From: DASVTR01 sp036387475 | GTDB lineage: Bacteria > Acidobacteriota > Blastocatellia > Pyrinomonadales > Pyrinomonadaceae | DNA: 64,000 bases | Reading direction: 5' to 3' | NCBI GenBank assembly: GCA_036387475.1 | Contig: DASVTR010000018.1 | Coordinates: forward strand, 124,001-188,000 | Part shown: piece after piece, positions 17,550-26,286 of the stretch | Numbering within the stretch: position 1 is the first letter of the stretch | Layout: the number at the start of each line of letters is the position of its first letter | Program-made: the position numbers and the translations under genes | The notes under the pieces: generated by a model | Seen by the model: the letters and a program-made list of their open reading frames with translations, nothing else | Databases searched by the model: none | What the model was told of the DNA's origin: nothing

Positions 17550-18128
17550 ATGTCTGTCAAAGAGAAAAAGTATAAATGGCGGCGCGCAGATTATCAGGAG
17601 CAGACGCGTGGGCTGTTGATGGTTCACACGGGAAATGGAAAGGGCAAGACGACGTGCGCGCTCGGCCTGATGATGCGCGCGGCGGGGCGCGGGCTGAATT
17701 GTTGCATGATTCAGTTTATGAAATCGCGCAATGACCGCTATGGCGAGCACGTCTCGGCGGAGAAGCTCGGCATCGAGATACACACGATGGGCGACGGCTT
17801 CACATGGGATACTAAAAACCCTGAACAGGATCGCGCGACTTCGCGCGCGACGTGGGCGCTGTGCGTCGAAAAACTGCGCAGCGGCGAGTATGACATGCTG
17901 GTCTTCGATGAGTTGGTTTACGTCCTCAGCTACGAGATGTTGCCAACCGCAGAGGTGCTCGCCGAGATCGCCCAAGTGCGCGCAGAGCAACCCGCGCTGC
18001 ACATCATCCTGACTGGCCGCGACGCGCCCACTGCGCTTCTGGATGCCGCAGACCTCGTCACCGAAATGCGCGAGGTCAAGCACCCTTTCCAGCAAGGCAT
18101 ACGCGCCCAGCAAGGCATAGAATTTTAA
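17550..18128 (+). CDS. cobO: Corrinoid (cob(I)alamin) adenosyltransferase, CobA/CobO/BtuR type
   Basis: 192 aa. P-loop GNGKGKTTCALGLMMRAAGRG near residue 29, then FMKSRNDRYGEH, a Trp-rich middle and VLTGRDAP-like/DLVTEM endings, characteristic of the P-loop corrinoid adenosyltransferases that make adenosylcobalamin from cob(I)alamin and ATP. No other cobalamin gene lies nearby, so it probably serves salvage. No cobalamin riboswitch is visible upstream, where element E4 sits. Confidence 0.9.
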   Translation: MSVKEKKYKWRRADYQEQTRGLLMVHTGNGKGKTTCALGLMMRAAGRGLNCCMIQFMKSRNDRYGEHVSAEKLGIEIHTMGDGFTWDTKNPEQDRATSRATWALCVEKLRSGEYDMLVFDELVYVLSYEMLPTAEVLAEIAQVRAEQPALHIILTGRDAPTALLDAADLVTEMREVKHPFQQGIRAQQGIEF

Positions 18129-18141
18129 AACTAACGATAAG

Positions 18142-18280
18142 CGATGAACGCGGAACGATGAATAAATAACAGCTAACAGTTTTGAATTTTCAGTTTTCAG
18201 CACAGACAAAACTGCTTTTACTGAAAACTGAAAACCGAAAACTGTTAACTGTCTTCATCGTTCATCGTTCCGCCTTCATT
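18142..18280. repeat. Nested variable-arm stem-loop element (E5)
   Basis: Two word types are nested. Outer arms: GATGAACGCGGAACGATGAA-type sequence at about 18142-18161 pairing with TTCATCGTTCATCGTTCCGC at about 18254-18273. Inner arms: AACAGTTTTGAATTTTCAG words at about 18168-18200 pairing with CTGAAAACTG words at about 18221-18252. The core contains CAGACAAAACTGCTTTTA (about 18203-18220). It reads as one element inserted in, or grown inside, another. Confidence 0.8.
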
Positions 18281-18371
18281 GTTTTTATGTTACTCTCTGC
18301 GGCGTTCCCTTCTGATTTTACTTGAACAAAAGATGAAGGCCCGCGTGCTGCGTGTGAGCGACTGAAAACGC

Positions 18372-19301
18372 ATGACATGGTTTCGTAAAAAGAAGCAGAA
18401 GAATGAAGCAGTGCCGTTGGAAGAGCGGCGCGTGCGGACGGAAAACGTTTTCGTCAAATGTGAAGAGTGTGATGCGGCTCTCTACAAACGCGACCTCGAA
18501 GAATCCCTGCAAGTCTGTCACACCTGCTCCTATCATTTTCGTCTCGACGCTCGCTCGCGTCTGGAGATGCTCTTTGACGACGGTGTCTACGAAGAGTTGG
18601 ACGCGGAAATAATCTCTATTGACCCGCTGGAATTTGTTGACAGCAAGCCCTACCCGGAACGTCTTGAGCAGGCTCGTCGCATCTCCGGTTTACCGGAGGC
18701 GATCATCGGCGGACGCGGGAGGGTCGGCAATCATCGCGTCTTCGCGGGCGCGATGGACATGCTCTTTATCGGTGGCTCGATGGGTTCTGCGGTCGGCGAG
18801 AAGGTGACGCGATTAATCGAGCGGGCGATTGATGAGAGCGGCGCTGTCATCATCTTCGCGGCCTCCGGCGGGGCACGCATGCAGGAAGGCACGCTCTCGT
18901 TAATGCAGATGGCGAAAATCTCAGCCGCGCTCGCGCAACTGGATGAAGCGCGCTTGCCCTTCATCTCTATCCTGACTGACCCGACCACGGGGGGCGTGAC
19001 CGCCAGCTTCGCCATGCTCGGCGACGTGATTATCGCTGAGCCGAAAGCCCTCATCGGTTTCGCAGGGCCGCGCGTCATCGAACAAACGATTCGACAGAAG
19101 CTGCCGAAGGGTTTTCAACGCTCCGAGTTTCTGCTCGAACATGGCATGTTAGACGCCGTGGTTGACCGCCGCGAGATGCGCACATTTATCATCAAAACCC
19201 TCAACTTCATGATGAATCCCGAAATCCTGCGCGAGCCTCAGCCGGACATAGCCCTGTTTAAAGGGCAGGAGTCGGGAATCAGAAGCCAGAATTCAGAATA
19301 A
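18372..19301 (+). CDS. accD: Acetyl-CoA carboxylase carboxyltransferase subunit beta
   Basis: 309 aa. The zinc ribbon C30-x2-C33...C49-x2-C52 is followed by a crotonase-type carboxyltransferase domain (GAMDMLFIGGSMGSAVGEKV, ASGGARMQEG, TDPTTGGVTASFAMLGD). With AccA it transfers carboxyl from biotin-BCCP to acetyl-CoA, the first step of fatty-acid synthesis. The accD-folC order is common. The last residues (about QESGIRSQNSE) are encoded by the arm of element E6, not by conserved AccD sequence. Confidence 0.95.
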   Translation: MTWFRKKKQKNEAVPLEERRVRTENVFVKCEECDAALYKRDLEESLQVCHTCSYHFRLDARSRLEMLFDDGVYEELDAEIISIDPLEFVDSKPYPERLEQARRISGLPEAIIGGRGRVGNHRVFAGAMDMLFIGGSMGSAVGEKVTRLIERAIDESGAVIIFAASGGARMQEGTLSLMQMAKISAALAQLDEARLPFISILTDPTTGGVTASFAMLGDVIIAEPKALIGFAGPRVIEQTIRQKLPKGFQRSEFLLEHGMLDAVVDRREMRTFIIKTLNFMMNPEILREPQPDIALFKGQESGIRSQNSE

Positions 19302-19390
19302 TCGGCGGCAACTGCTTTTATTCTATCCTTCTTTCTTCTGAATTTTTTGTTCTTCTGAATTCTGGATTCCGACTTCTGAATTCGTAGTTG
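19262..19390. repeat. Variable-arm stem-loop element (E6), CAGAATTC type
   Basis: The 5' arm (about 19267-19298) provides the final codons and stop of accD. The core AGAATAATCGGCGGCAAC plus TGCTTTTA is at 19295-19320. The 3' arm (about 19330-19382) repeats TTCTGAATT/CTTCTGAATTC words. The core is the exact reverse complement of the E4 interior over 18 nt. GTAGTTGAG precedes the folC ATG, as it precedes cobO in E4. Confidence 0.8.
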
Positions 19391-19393
19391 AGT

Positions 19394-20695
19394 ATGCTTT
19401 TCGACGAAGCGCTCCAGTATCTTTTGAGTCTGGGCCATGAGACGCTTGCGATCAAGCTCGGACTAGCCAACACGGAGCGGCTGCTCGAAGCCGTGGGCCA
19501 GCCTCAGAAAGCTTTCCGTAAAGTGCAAATCGCTGGCACTAACGGCAAGGGGTCAACCGCCGTCATGCTCGATGCGATGACGCGCGCGGCTGGAATCAAG
19601 ACGGCCCTCTACACTTCTCCTCATCTCGTCTCAATTACAGAGCGTCTGCGCTTTGACGGGCGCGAGATTCAGCCGGAGTCTTTCGCCGATCTGACGGCCA
19701 GAGTAAGAGAGGCGGCCAATGCGTTGCTCGCTGCGGGTGCGATTCAGGCTTTGCCGACATTCTTCGAGCATCTGACAGTGATGTTTCTGCTCGCCTGTGT
19801 CGATGCTCGAACGGAACTGGCAATCCTTGAAACAGGCTTGGGCGGGCGGCTTGACGCAACGACCGCCGCCGGTGCTGAAGTAGTCGCAATCACCTCTATC
19901 GCGCTCGACCATCAAGAATACTTGGGTGAGACGCTTCCTGAGATTGCCGCCGAAAAGGCAGCGATTATTCGTCGCGGCGTGACGGCTATCGTTTCGCCGC
20001 AGCCGCCTGAAGCCCTCGCTGTTATCGAGCGTCGTGGCGCGGAGTGTGAGGTGCGATTGCGCCAGAGCGATTGCGCGCCCACGCTTCAAGGTGCATCCCG
20101 TGACGGGCGTCTGCGCGTCACTTTCGAGAGCGGGCAAGATCGTTACGAAGATGTGCTGTTGGGATTGCGCGGTGGTCATCAGGTGACAAACGCGTGCATC
20201 GCCATTCAATTGGCAGAAGCCCTGCGTGAGAGTGGCTTTGTTATTTCACGCGCGGATATTATCGCGGGCCTTCACAGCGCCAGACACGCAGGACGGCTGG
20301 AAATCTACGAAGAATCTCCGCGCATCCTCTTTGACGGCGCGCACAACATCGCCGGGGCGCAGGCTCTACGCGATTATCTGGACGAATTCGTCAGTCATCC
20401 TGTGACGCTCGTCTTCGGCGCGATGCGTGATAAAGACTTGAAAGAGATCGCGGCGATTCTCTTCCCTGTCGCACGACGATTGATTCTGACGCAGCCATCA
20501 AGTCCACGCGCGGCAACTCCTGAAATGCTGGCGCAGGTTGTGCCGCCTGACGCTGCCGCTACGATTACAGCCGCGCCCGACTTAAGAGAAGCGCTGAGAA
20601 TTGCGCTCACCGAGACCACGCGCGAAGGCTTAGTCTGCGTGACAGGCTCGCTCTATCTCGTCGGCGAAGCACAAAGCATTCTCGGCGCGCGTTGA
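19394..20695 (+). CDS. folC: Folylpolyglutamate synthase / dihydrofolate synthase
   Basis: About 433 aa from ATG at 19394 (TTG at 19388 is in frame). VQIAGTNGKGSTAVMLDAM is the Mur-ligase-type P-loop. TSPHLVSITERLRFDG, LETGLGGRLDATT, ALDHQEYLG and FDGAHN complete the FolC signature. It adds glutamate to dihydropteroate and/or folates, acting with FolA (9.5 kb) in one-carbon metabolism. It lies downstream of accD. Confidence 0.94.
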   Translation: MLFDEALQYLLSLGHETLAIKLGLANTERLLEAVGQPQKAFRKVQIAGTNGKGSTAVMLDAMTRAAGIKTALYTSPHLVSITERLRFDGREIQPESFADLTARVREAANALLAAGAIQALPTFFEHLTVMFLLACVDARTELAILETGLGGRLDATTAAGAEVVAITSIALDHQEYLGETLPEIAAEKAAIIRRGVTAIVSPQPPEALAVIERRGAECEVRLRQSDCAPTLQGASRDGRLRVTFESGQDRYEDVLLGLRGGHQVTNACIAIQLAEALRESGFVISRADIIAGLHSARHAGRLEIYEESPRILFDGAHNIAGAQALRDYLDEFVSHPVTLVFGAMRDKDLKEIAAILFPVARRLILTQPSSPRAATPEMLAQVVPPDAAATITAAPDLREALRIALTETTREGLVCVTGSLYLVGEAQSILGAR

Positions 20696-20797
20696 AGCCA
20701 GAGCGCAGTGGCTTCGCAAGACTTGCTTTGTCTTAACCTGCCGCGCCTGTTGTCGTCGCGCTCTCAAAAAACGTAAACTCGCAATCGAGAATTCATT

Positions 20798-21385
20798 ATG
20801 GCTACACCTGACCGGGAAGAAAACCCTGAAGTGCTCGCGGCGGAAGAGATTTATCACGGGCGGATTTTCGACGTTTCGCTGTACACCGTTCGCGAAGGCG
20901 AAAAGACCTACCAACGAGAAGTCGTGCATCATCCGGGCGGGGCGAGTACGGTCGCCGTCTTTGAGGATGGGACAATCGCGCTGGTCAGGCAGTATCGTCA
21001 TCCGACGGTGCGCTATGTGCTGGAACTTCCGGCGGGCAGGCTGGACGCGCCGGAGCGGCCTGAGGATTGCGCTGCACGCGAGTTGGAAGAAGAGATCGGA
21101 GTCCGCGCCGGGCGCATGGAAAAGCTGGCGGAGTTTTTCACCACGCCCGGCTTTTGTGAAGAGAAGCTCTGGGTCTATCTGGCGACCGAGTTAACTGAGA
21201 CGCAGCAGAATCTTGAAAGCGATGAACTGGTGGAGGTCGTGCGCGTTACTTTTCCACGCGCGCTTGAGATGATCGCCAGCGGCGAGATTGAAGACGCGAA
21301 GACAATCATCGGCCTGACGCTGGCCGCAGAACGTCTTGGCATTCGGCGCAGCGGCAGCGCTCTCTCTGAGCAAGCGCTTGAGTAA
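20798..21385 (+). CDS. Nudix hydrolase (ADP-ribose pyrophosphatase-like)
   Basis: 195 aa. The Nudix box GRLDAPERPEDCAARELEEEIGV fits GX5EX7REUXEEXGU. YHGRIFDVSLYTVREGEKTYQREVVHHPGGASTVAVFEDG upstream is typical of the ADP-ribose/NUDT5-like subgroup, which hydrolyses ADP-ribose and related nucleoside diphosphates. It follows folC in the same direction after about 100 bp. The exact substrate is not certain. Confidence 0.88.
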   Translation: MATPDREENPEVLAAEEIYHGRIFDVSLYTVREGEKTYQREVVHHPGGASTVAVFEDGTIALVRQYRHPTVRYVLELPAGRLDAPERPEDCAARELEEEIGVRAGRMEKLAEFFTTPGFCEEKLWVYLATELTETQQNLESDELVEVVRVTFPRALEMIASGEIEDAKTIIGLTLAAERLGIRRSGSALSEQALE

Positions 21386-21443
21386 TTTTATCGCCTGATT
21401 TCAACCCTAACAGCGAAACGCCTGACCATCTGTGGAGGAATGT

Positions 21444-21710
21444 ATGCCGAAACGCTGCACGCATCTGGATCAAGTGAGGGAGGTTGCGTCGAGCGCCGAC
21501 GGTTGCGAGGATTGTTTGAAGACGGGCGACCGCTGGCTACACTTGCGGATTTGCGAATCCTGCGGTCACGTCGGCTGCTGCGATAGCTCAAAGAACAAGC
21601 ACGCCACCAAGCATTATCAAGCGAGCCATCACCCGATCATCAAATCCTTCGAGCCGGGCGAGAACTGGGCCTATTGCTACGCTGACGAGATGTTTTTCGA
21701 GTCGCTGTAG
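21444..21710 (+). CDS. UBP-type zinc finger protein
   Basis: 88 aa from ATG at 21444 with GGAGGA just upstream. Conserved Cys/His spacing C-T-H, CEDC, CESCGHVGCCDSS, H-x3-H and HHPIIKSFEPGENWAYCY is the zf-UBP fold known from eukaryotic deubiquitinases and found as small stand-alone bacterial proteins. Its bacterial function is not established; there is no ubiquitin system here. Confidence 0.88.
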   Translation: MPKRCTHLDQVREVASSADGCEDCLKTGDRWLHLRICESCGHVGCCDSSKNKHATKHYQASHHPIIKSFEPGENWAYCYADEMFFESL

Positions 21711-21714
21711 AAAA

Positions 21715-21800
21715 AGTCTTGAGCCTCAGCGTCCTGGGTCTGGAGTCAACAACAAGACCTACCTTTCTTTTGACTCCAGACTCAAGACTGTAGACTCCTG
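21715..21800. repeat. Variable-arm stem-loop element (E7), GACTCCAGAC type
   Basis: The 5' arm (21715-21749) starts AGTCTTGAG and ends TCTGGAGTCAA. The 3' arm (21770-21789) is TTGACTCCAGACTCAAGACT, followed by TAGACTCCTG. It uses the same vocabulary as the perfect hairpin E14 at 42.6 kb. It directly follows the UBP zinc-finger stop and could terminate transcription, though only an imperfect T-tract is present. Confidence 0.75.
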
Positions 21801-21855
21801 ATTCGACTTGTTTGGTTGACCGTCTCGCGGCCTCTCTCTTACACTTCACCCTATC

Positions 21856-22764
21856 GTGGAAACATCTAAAGACCCGACGACCCTGTCGCCCTTTTCGGCT
21901 GAGAGCTACGCGAGCCTTGAGCATGGGCCAACCCCTCAGCCGCCTTCAATCATAGTTGACCCGAACAATCCGCCGTGGGGGCTGCTGGCCGCAATTCTGA
22001 CGTGGATAGGGAGCGTCGTGTTGCTGCTGGTGATGAATATGGTGGTCGTAGTGTTCTACGGTTTATTCAAGTTCAGGGGCGGCAGAGAAGCGCTTGAGCA
22101 ATTTCTAACGACGGACAAGACCGTTATCCTGTTGCTGATACTTTCGGCGATACCCGCGCACCTGCTGACTCTCGGCGTAGCCTGGGCGGTCATCACACAC
22201 TTTGGCAAACGAACGTTTTGGAGCGCGCTCGGCTGGACGTGGAGTAAAAGGGTCGGATTCTGGACGAGCGTGGGTCTGGCTGTCGCACTTTATGTCGTCG
22301 GCATCGTGTTGATAATGCTGTTCGGCCAGCAGAAGACTTCTCTGGATCAGGTCGTCGCCAGTTCGCGTGCTGCGGCACTGTCGCTGGCTTTTCTGGCGGT
22401 CTTCACCGCTCCGTTGGTCGAGGAAGTAGTGTATCGCGGCATTCTTTATCCGGCGCTGCAAAGAAGGGTCGGCATGCACTGGGCCATCGTCGGCGTGCTG
22501 GTCTTATTCACGCTCGTTCACGTCCCTCAATATTGGCCCAACTTCGGCGTCATAGGGGCGGTGGGCCTGCTCAGCCTCTCTTTGACTCTTGTGCGCGCCT
22601 ACACGGGCCGCCTGCTTCCGTGCTTTGTAATGCACCTGGTTTTTAATGGCATTCAATCCGTCTTGATTATCATTCAGCCCTATCTGCCGCCCTCCTTAAC
22701 CGGCGAAGAACAGGCAGCCGCCGTAGTCAAGCTGTTCTCGCAAGTCATTCCGATGCTGATTTGA
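21856..22764 (+). CDS. CPBP-family (Abi/Rce1-like) intramembrane protease
   Basis: 302 aa, GTG start. About eight hydrophobic segments. The CPBP motifs are present: EEVVYRG, then FTLVHVPQYWPN, and HLVFNGIQ near the end; these carry the glutamates and histidines of the Rce1-type active site. Members act in bacteriocin immunity, signal processing or prenyl-protein cleavage; the substrate here is unknown. The next gene begins 4 bp after its stop, so the two are probably cotranscribed. Confidence 0.88.
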   Translation: METSKDPTTLSPFSAESYASLEHGPTPQPPSIIVDPNNPPWGLLAAILTWIGSVVLLLVMNMVVVVFYGLFKFRGGREALEQFLTTDKTVILLLILSAIPAHLLTLGVAWAVITHFGKRTFWSALGWTWSKRVGFWTSVGLAVALYVVGIVLIMLFGQQKTSLDQVVASSRAAALSLAFLAVFTAPLVEEVVYRGILYPALQRRVGMHWAIVGVLVLFTLVHVPQYWPNFGVIGAVGLLSLSLTLVRAYTGRLLPCFVMHLVFNGIQSVLIIIQPYLPPSLTGEEQAAAVVKLFSQVIPMLI

Positions 22765-22768
22765 AAAC

Positions 22769-24271
22769 ATGGCACACGAGGTCGTAGTCGTTGGCGGGGG
22801 CTTGGGCGGATTGACCGCCGCCGCACTCCTTGCAGCGCGCGGTGTTGATGTCTGCCTGTTGGAAAAAGAGGCAGAGGCCGGAGGATGCGCGGCGACGTTT
22901 GAAAAGTTCGGCTACACGTTTGAATCAACCGCTTCGCTTTACGCCGGATGGCAGCCGGGCGAAATACACGAGCGCGTCTTTGCAGAGTTGCCCGTCGCCG
23001 CGCCAGAAGTCCGCCCCGCTTCGCCGGCTTATATCGTCCGCTTGCCGGACATGACGGAGGTGGCGCTCGTCGAAGACGATCAGAACTTTGAACAGAACTT
23101 GCGCGCAGCTTTTTCCGAATGCGCGGAGGCGTCCGTCAACTTCTACCGCGAGATAGCACCCATCGGTGCTGCCCTGCAACGCACCGCTGCTCGCGTTCCG
23201 GATTTGCCCAACATCTCTCAGCTACAACGCCTGCGAGCCGCCGCTTCAGAAGCACGCATCGCGCCGCGCGTGCTCGCGGCGATGAATCAAACGACCGCCG
23301 AGCACTTAACGCAGGCATCGCCACGCTTTCGTCGTTTCATAGATGTCCAACTCCAAATCTTCGCGCAGTGTGCGAGCACGGATTGTGCTTATCTTTACGC
23401 CTGCGTTGCGCTCAGCCTGCCGCGTCGAGGGATGCACGAGATTCGCGGCGGGGCTGCATCCCTGACAAACGCGCTCATCGCTTCTATTAAAAAGAGCGGC
23501 GGCACTGTGCGCCTCAACGCGCCCGTGCTGCGCCTCGCCTATGATGCGAGCGGGCGCACCACCGGCGTCGATTTGCTGAGCGGCGAGCGCGTTGAAGTGA
23601 CGCGCGCCGTCGTCAGTAATCTCACCGTCTGGGACACATACGGTAAGCTCGTCGGCCTCAGTCGCACGCCCGAAGAGATGCGCCGTCGTCTTAAAAACCT
23701 GCGCGGCTGGGGCGCTTACCTGCTCTATCTGGGCATGGACGAAGCTGCGGCAGAGAGTCTGCCAGCCACACACCTGCTGGCGCTCACGGACTGGCAGGAA
23801 AATCAGCCGTACGATGCGGAAGCAATGCAGTTCATGTTTAGCGCCGCGCCCGTCTGGGACACACGCGCGCCCGCGCACAAGCGCGCCGTCACCGTCCAGA
23901 CCTTCACAGACGCGGCGCAATGGTTTGCTTTTCATGAAGTCGAGGCCGAGCACGAAACTCAGGATCAGCAGTTTTTGGAAACTTGCTGGCAGCGCCTGCA
24001 CACGGCCCTGCCCGAACTCGGCGACCGGATAGAGGTCATCGAAACGGCGACGCCGCGCACCTTCTATGACACGACGCGCCGCAAGCTCGGAATGGTCGGC
24101 GGCGTGGGCCAATCGCTCGCCGTCTTTGGCCCAAACTCTGTGACGCATCGCACGCACTTGCCGAATCTCTTCCTCGTCGGCGACTCCGTTTTTCCAGGCA
24201 ACGGTGTGGCCGCCGTCACACACTCCGCACTCATCGTCGCCAACGAATTAGCCGCGCCAATCAAGCGATAG
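22769..24271 (+). CDS. FAD-dependent oxidoreductase, CrtI/CrtD (phytoene desaturase-like) family
   Basis: 500 aa. The N-terminal FAD motif VVVGGGLGGLTAAALLAARG and GGCAATFEKFGYTFE, plus the C-terminal LFLVGDSVFPGNGVAAVTHSALIVA, place it in the CrtI/CrtD/CrtH group of carotenoid desaturases/isomerases and retinol-saturase-like enzymes. No phytoene synthase or other carotenoid gene is visible in the window, so the substrate is open. It is 4 bp downstream of the CPBP protease. Confidence 0.85.
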   Translation: MAHEVVVVGGGLGGLTAAALLAARGVDVCLLEKEAEAGGCAATFEKFGYTFESTASLYAGWQPGEIHERVFAELPVAAPEVRPASPAYIVRLPDMTEVALVEDDQNFEQNLRAAFSECAEASVNFYREIAPIGAALQRTAARVPDLPNISQLQRLRAAASEARIAPRVLAAMNQTTAEHLTQASPRFRRFIDVQLQIFAQCASTDCAYLYACVALSLPRRGMHEIRGGAASLTNALIASIKKSGGTVRLNAPVLRLAYDASGRTTGVDLLSGERVEVTRAVVSNLTVWDTYGKLVGLSRTPEEMRRRLKNLRGWGAYLLYLGMDEAAAESLPATHLLALTDWQENQPYDAEAMQFMFSAAPVWDTRAPAHKRAVTVQTFTDAAQWFAFHEVEAEHETQDQQFLETCWQRLHTALPELGDRIEVIETATPRTFYDTTRRKLGMVGGVGQSLAVFGPNSVTHRTHLPNLFLVGDSVFPGNGVAAVTHSALIVANELAAPIKR

Positions 24272-24397
24272 CCGGAATCCACCTTCAACAATCGCACAAG
24301 CTAATCGCTCTCAATTCTTGGCGAATTTCGCCCTCTCCTTTAGACTGAAACCCGGTTGATTCGCGCAGGTTGTTGCCTTCTTCTGAGGAGAAGCCGG

Positions 24398-26194
24398 ATG
24401 AAATCCTTTATCATCTTTTGCCTCATGGCATTGCTCACGTCTTCGTCTCTGTGCGCGCAGCAGCCGACGGCAACGCCCCGGCCAACGGCGCAGGAAAAGA
24501 GTGCAGTCGCGCAGACGAAATTGCCGATAGCTGCCTCGATGCTCTCGCCCGCCGTTTGTGGCAAGGGCGTCTTTCAACTCCTGCTCGGCACGCAGTCTCT
24601 CGGCAGTGAAACGTTTGAGATTATGTGCAGCGGCGACGGCGGCTACGCTGCCAGCGGGCGCACGTTAATGAAACTGCCGGGACTAACCATTGACCTCAAC
24701 ACCTCAATCGAAACGGACAAGCAGGCGACGCCATCGCAATTTACTCTAAAGGGAGTGCTCGGCCCGAATACGATAGACCAAAGCATTACGGTAAAGAATG
24801 ACAAAGCGACGATTGTTGACGGCGGCAAGACGAATGAAGTAGCTTACGCCCGTGGCGCGACCTTTCTCGTTCCGAACGTGACATATCTCTTCCAGTTTGT
24901 CGCCGCACACTACGACACAGTGCAAGGCGGCGCGCAAAAGCTTCAAATCTTCCCGAACATCACGATCACGATGGAACGCACGGGGCATGATGAAGTGCTG
25001 GCTGCCGGAATGTCTGCGGCGGCTGCCGTCAAGCCTACGGCCTTCGACCGCTATTCGTTGTCGATGGCCGGTGTTCCCAACCTGCTGATTTGGACTGACC
25101 GGCGCGGGCGGCTCGCGGCCTTTTCAGTACCCGCGCAGAATTTCATAGCCATCCGCGAAGAGTATGCACAGTTTGCAGAACCTTTGCGCGCGGCGCTCTC
25201 TGCCACGTCAAAAGATTTAGTGCCCGATTACAGCGCACCGCCCGACGCGCCCTTCACGGCTGAGGAAGTAACGATTGAGCACAAAGGCTTCAAGCTCGCG
25301 GGCACACTCCTTGTGCCTAAAGCAGGCACAGGCCCTTTTCCGGCGGTCGTGACCAGTACAGGCTCAGGACAGGAAACACGCGACGAGAATGTGCCGATTC
25401 CGGGCCTGGAAAAGTACAGGCCGTTTCGCCAGATTGCAGAACGGCTGGCGAGTCGTGGGATTGCCGTGCTGCGCGTTGACGATAGGGGTGTCGGCTCTTC
25501 GACCGGCCTCGACACGCTCTATCAAGCGACGACGTTTGACTTCGCCGACGACGTGCGCGCACAAATCTCTTACCTGCGCACGCGCCGCGAGATTGACCCT
25601 GAGCGTATCGCCATCGTCGGCCACAGCGAAGGCGGCGCTATTGGGCCGCTCGTCGCCGCAACGGATAAGCGTCTGGCAGCCGTCGTCCTCATGGCTGGCC
25701 CGGCCCAGCGCGGCGAAGAGATTCTGAGCTACCAACTCGATTTAGCTTATGCCAGCGACCCGAAACTGTCTGACGAAGAGAAGACGAAGAAGCGCGCTGA
25801 GAATCAGGCCTTCATTCGCGCCGTTAGAGAAAAGGGCGATGTCTCAAAATATCCGCCAGCTTTGCAGGTGCTCAACGCAGATTGGACGCGCGCCTTCCTC
25901 GCTTACGACCCGCTTCCAACCATTCGCAAAGTACGCCAGCCGATTCTGATTCTACACGGAGCGCTCGACCGGCAGGTGACAATTGAGCAGGCGGCGATGC
26001 TGGAACGCGCCGCGCGTGCGGCTGGCAACAGGGATGTCACAGTCCGCGTCTTTCCCAACCTCAACCATCTCTTTCTCCCGGCCAAGACCGGAGCGGAAAG
26101 CGAATACTCTACGCTCAACACGCACCTCATTCCGGATGAAGTGCTCGACGTATTGAGCGATTGGCTGCAACTCAAACTTAAGACCAAACGCTAG
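24398..26194 (+). CDS. Secreted alpha/beta hydrolase with long N-terminal domain
   Basis: About 598 aa from ATG at 24398 after GAGGAG. A signal peptide (MKSFIIFCLMALLTSSSLCAQ) is followed by a roughly 270-residue beta-rich region of unknown type, then an alpha/beta hydrolase of the dienelactone/acyl-peptidase kind. GSGQETRDEN precedes the core, the nucleophile is Ser410 in GHSEGG, ILHGALDRQV carries the acid region and NLNHLF the His. It is probably an exported esterase or peptidase; the substrate is unknown. Confidence 0.85.
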   Translation: MKSFIIFCLMALLTSSSLCAQQPTATPRPTAQEKSAVAQTKLPIAASMLSPAVCGKGVFQLLLGTQSLGSETFEIMCSGDGGYAASGRTLMKLPGLTIDLNTSIETDKQATPSQFTLKGVLGPNTIDQSITVKNDKATIVDGGKTNEVAYARGATFLVPNVTYLFQFVAAHYDTVQGGAQKLQIFPNITITMERTGHDEVLAAGMSAAAAVKPTAFDRYSLSMAGVPNLLIWTDRRGRLAAFSVPAQNFIAIREEYAQFAEPLRAALSATSKDLVPDYSAPPDAPFTAEEVTIEHKGFKLAGTLLVPKAGTGPFPAVVTSTGSGQETRDENVPIPGLEKYRPFRQIAERLASRGIAVLRVDDRGVGSSTGLDTLYQATTFDFADDVRAQISYLRTRREIDPERIAIVGHSEGGAIGPLVAATDKRLAAVVLMAGPAQRGEEILSYQLDLAYASDPKLSDEEKTKKRAENQAFIRAVREKGDVSKYPPALQVLNADWTRAFLAYDPLPTIRKVRQPILILHGALDRQVTIEQAAMLERAARAAGNRDVTVRVFPNLNHLFLPAKTGAESEYSTLNTHLIPDEVLDVLSDWLQLKLKTKR

Positions 26195-26201
26195 CATAAA
26201 A

Positions 26202-26271
26202 TTGGCAGAGCAAGCCCCTGGCCCGCTCGGCTACCAGAAAAGTGCAACGGGCCGGGGACTTGCTCTGCCAC
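26202..26271. terminator. GC-rich hairpin between convergent genes (E8)
   Basis: TGGCAGAGCAAG...GGCCCG (about 26203-26225) pairs with CGGGCC...CTTGCTCTGCCA (about 26248-26270), leaving a loop of about 22 nt. It separates the plus-strand hydrolase from the minus-strand lipoprotein gene and could block readthrough in both directions. There is no strong T-tract, so intrinsic termination is uncertain. Confidence 0.55.
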
Positions 26272-26286
26272 TACGATTCTTATACG

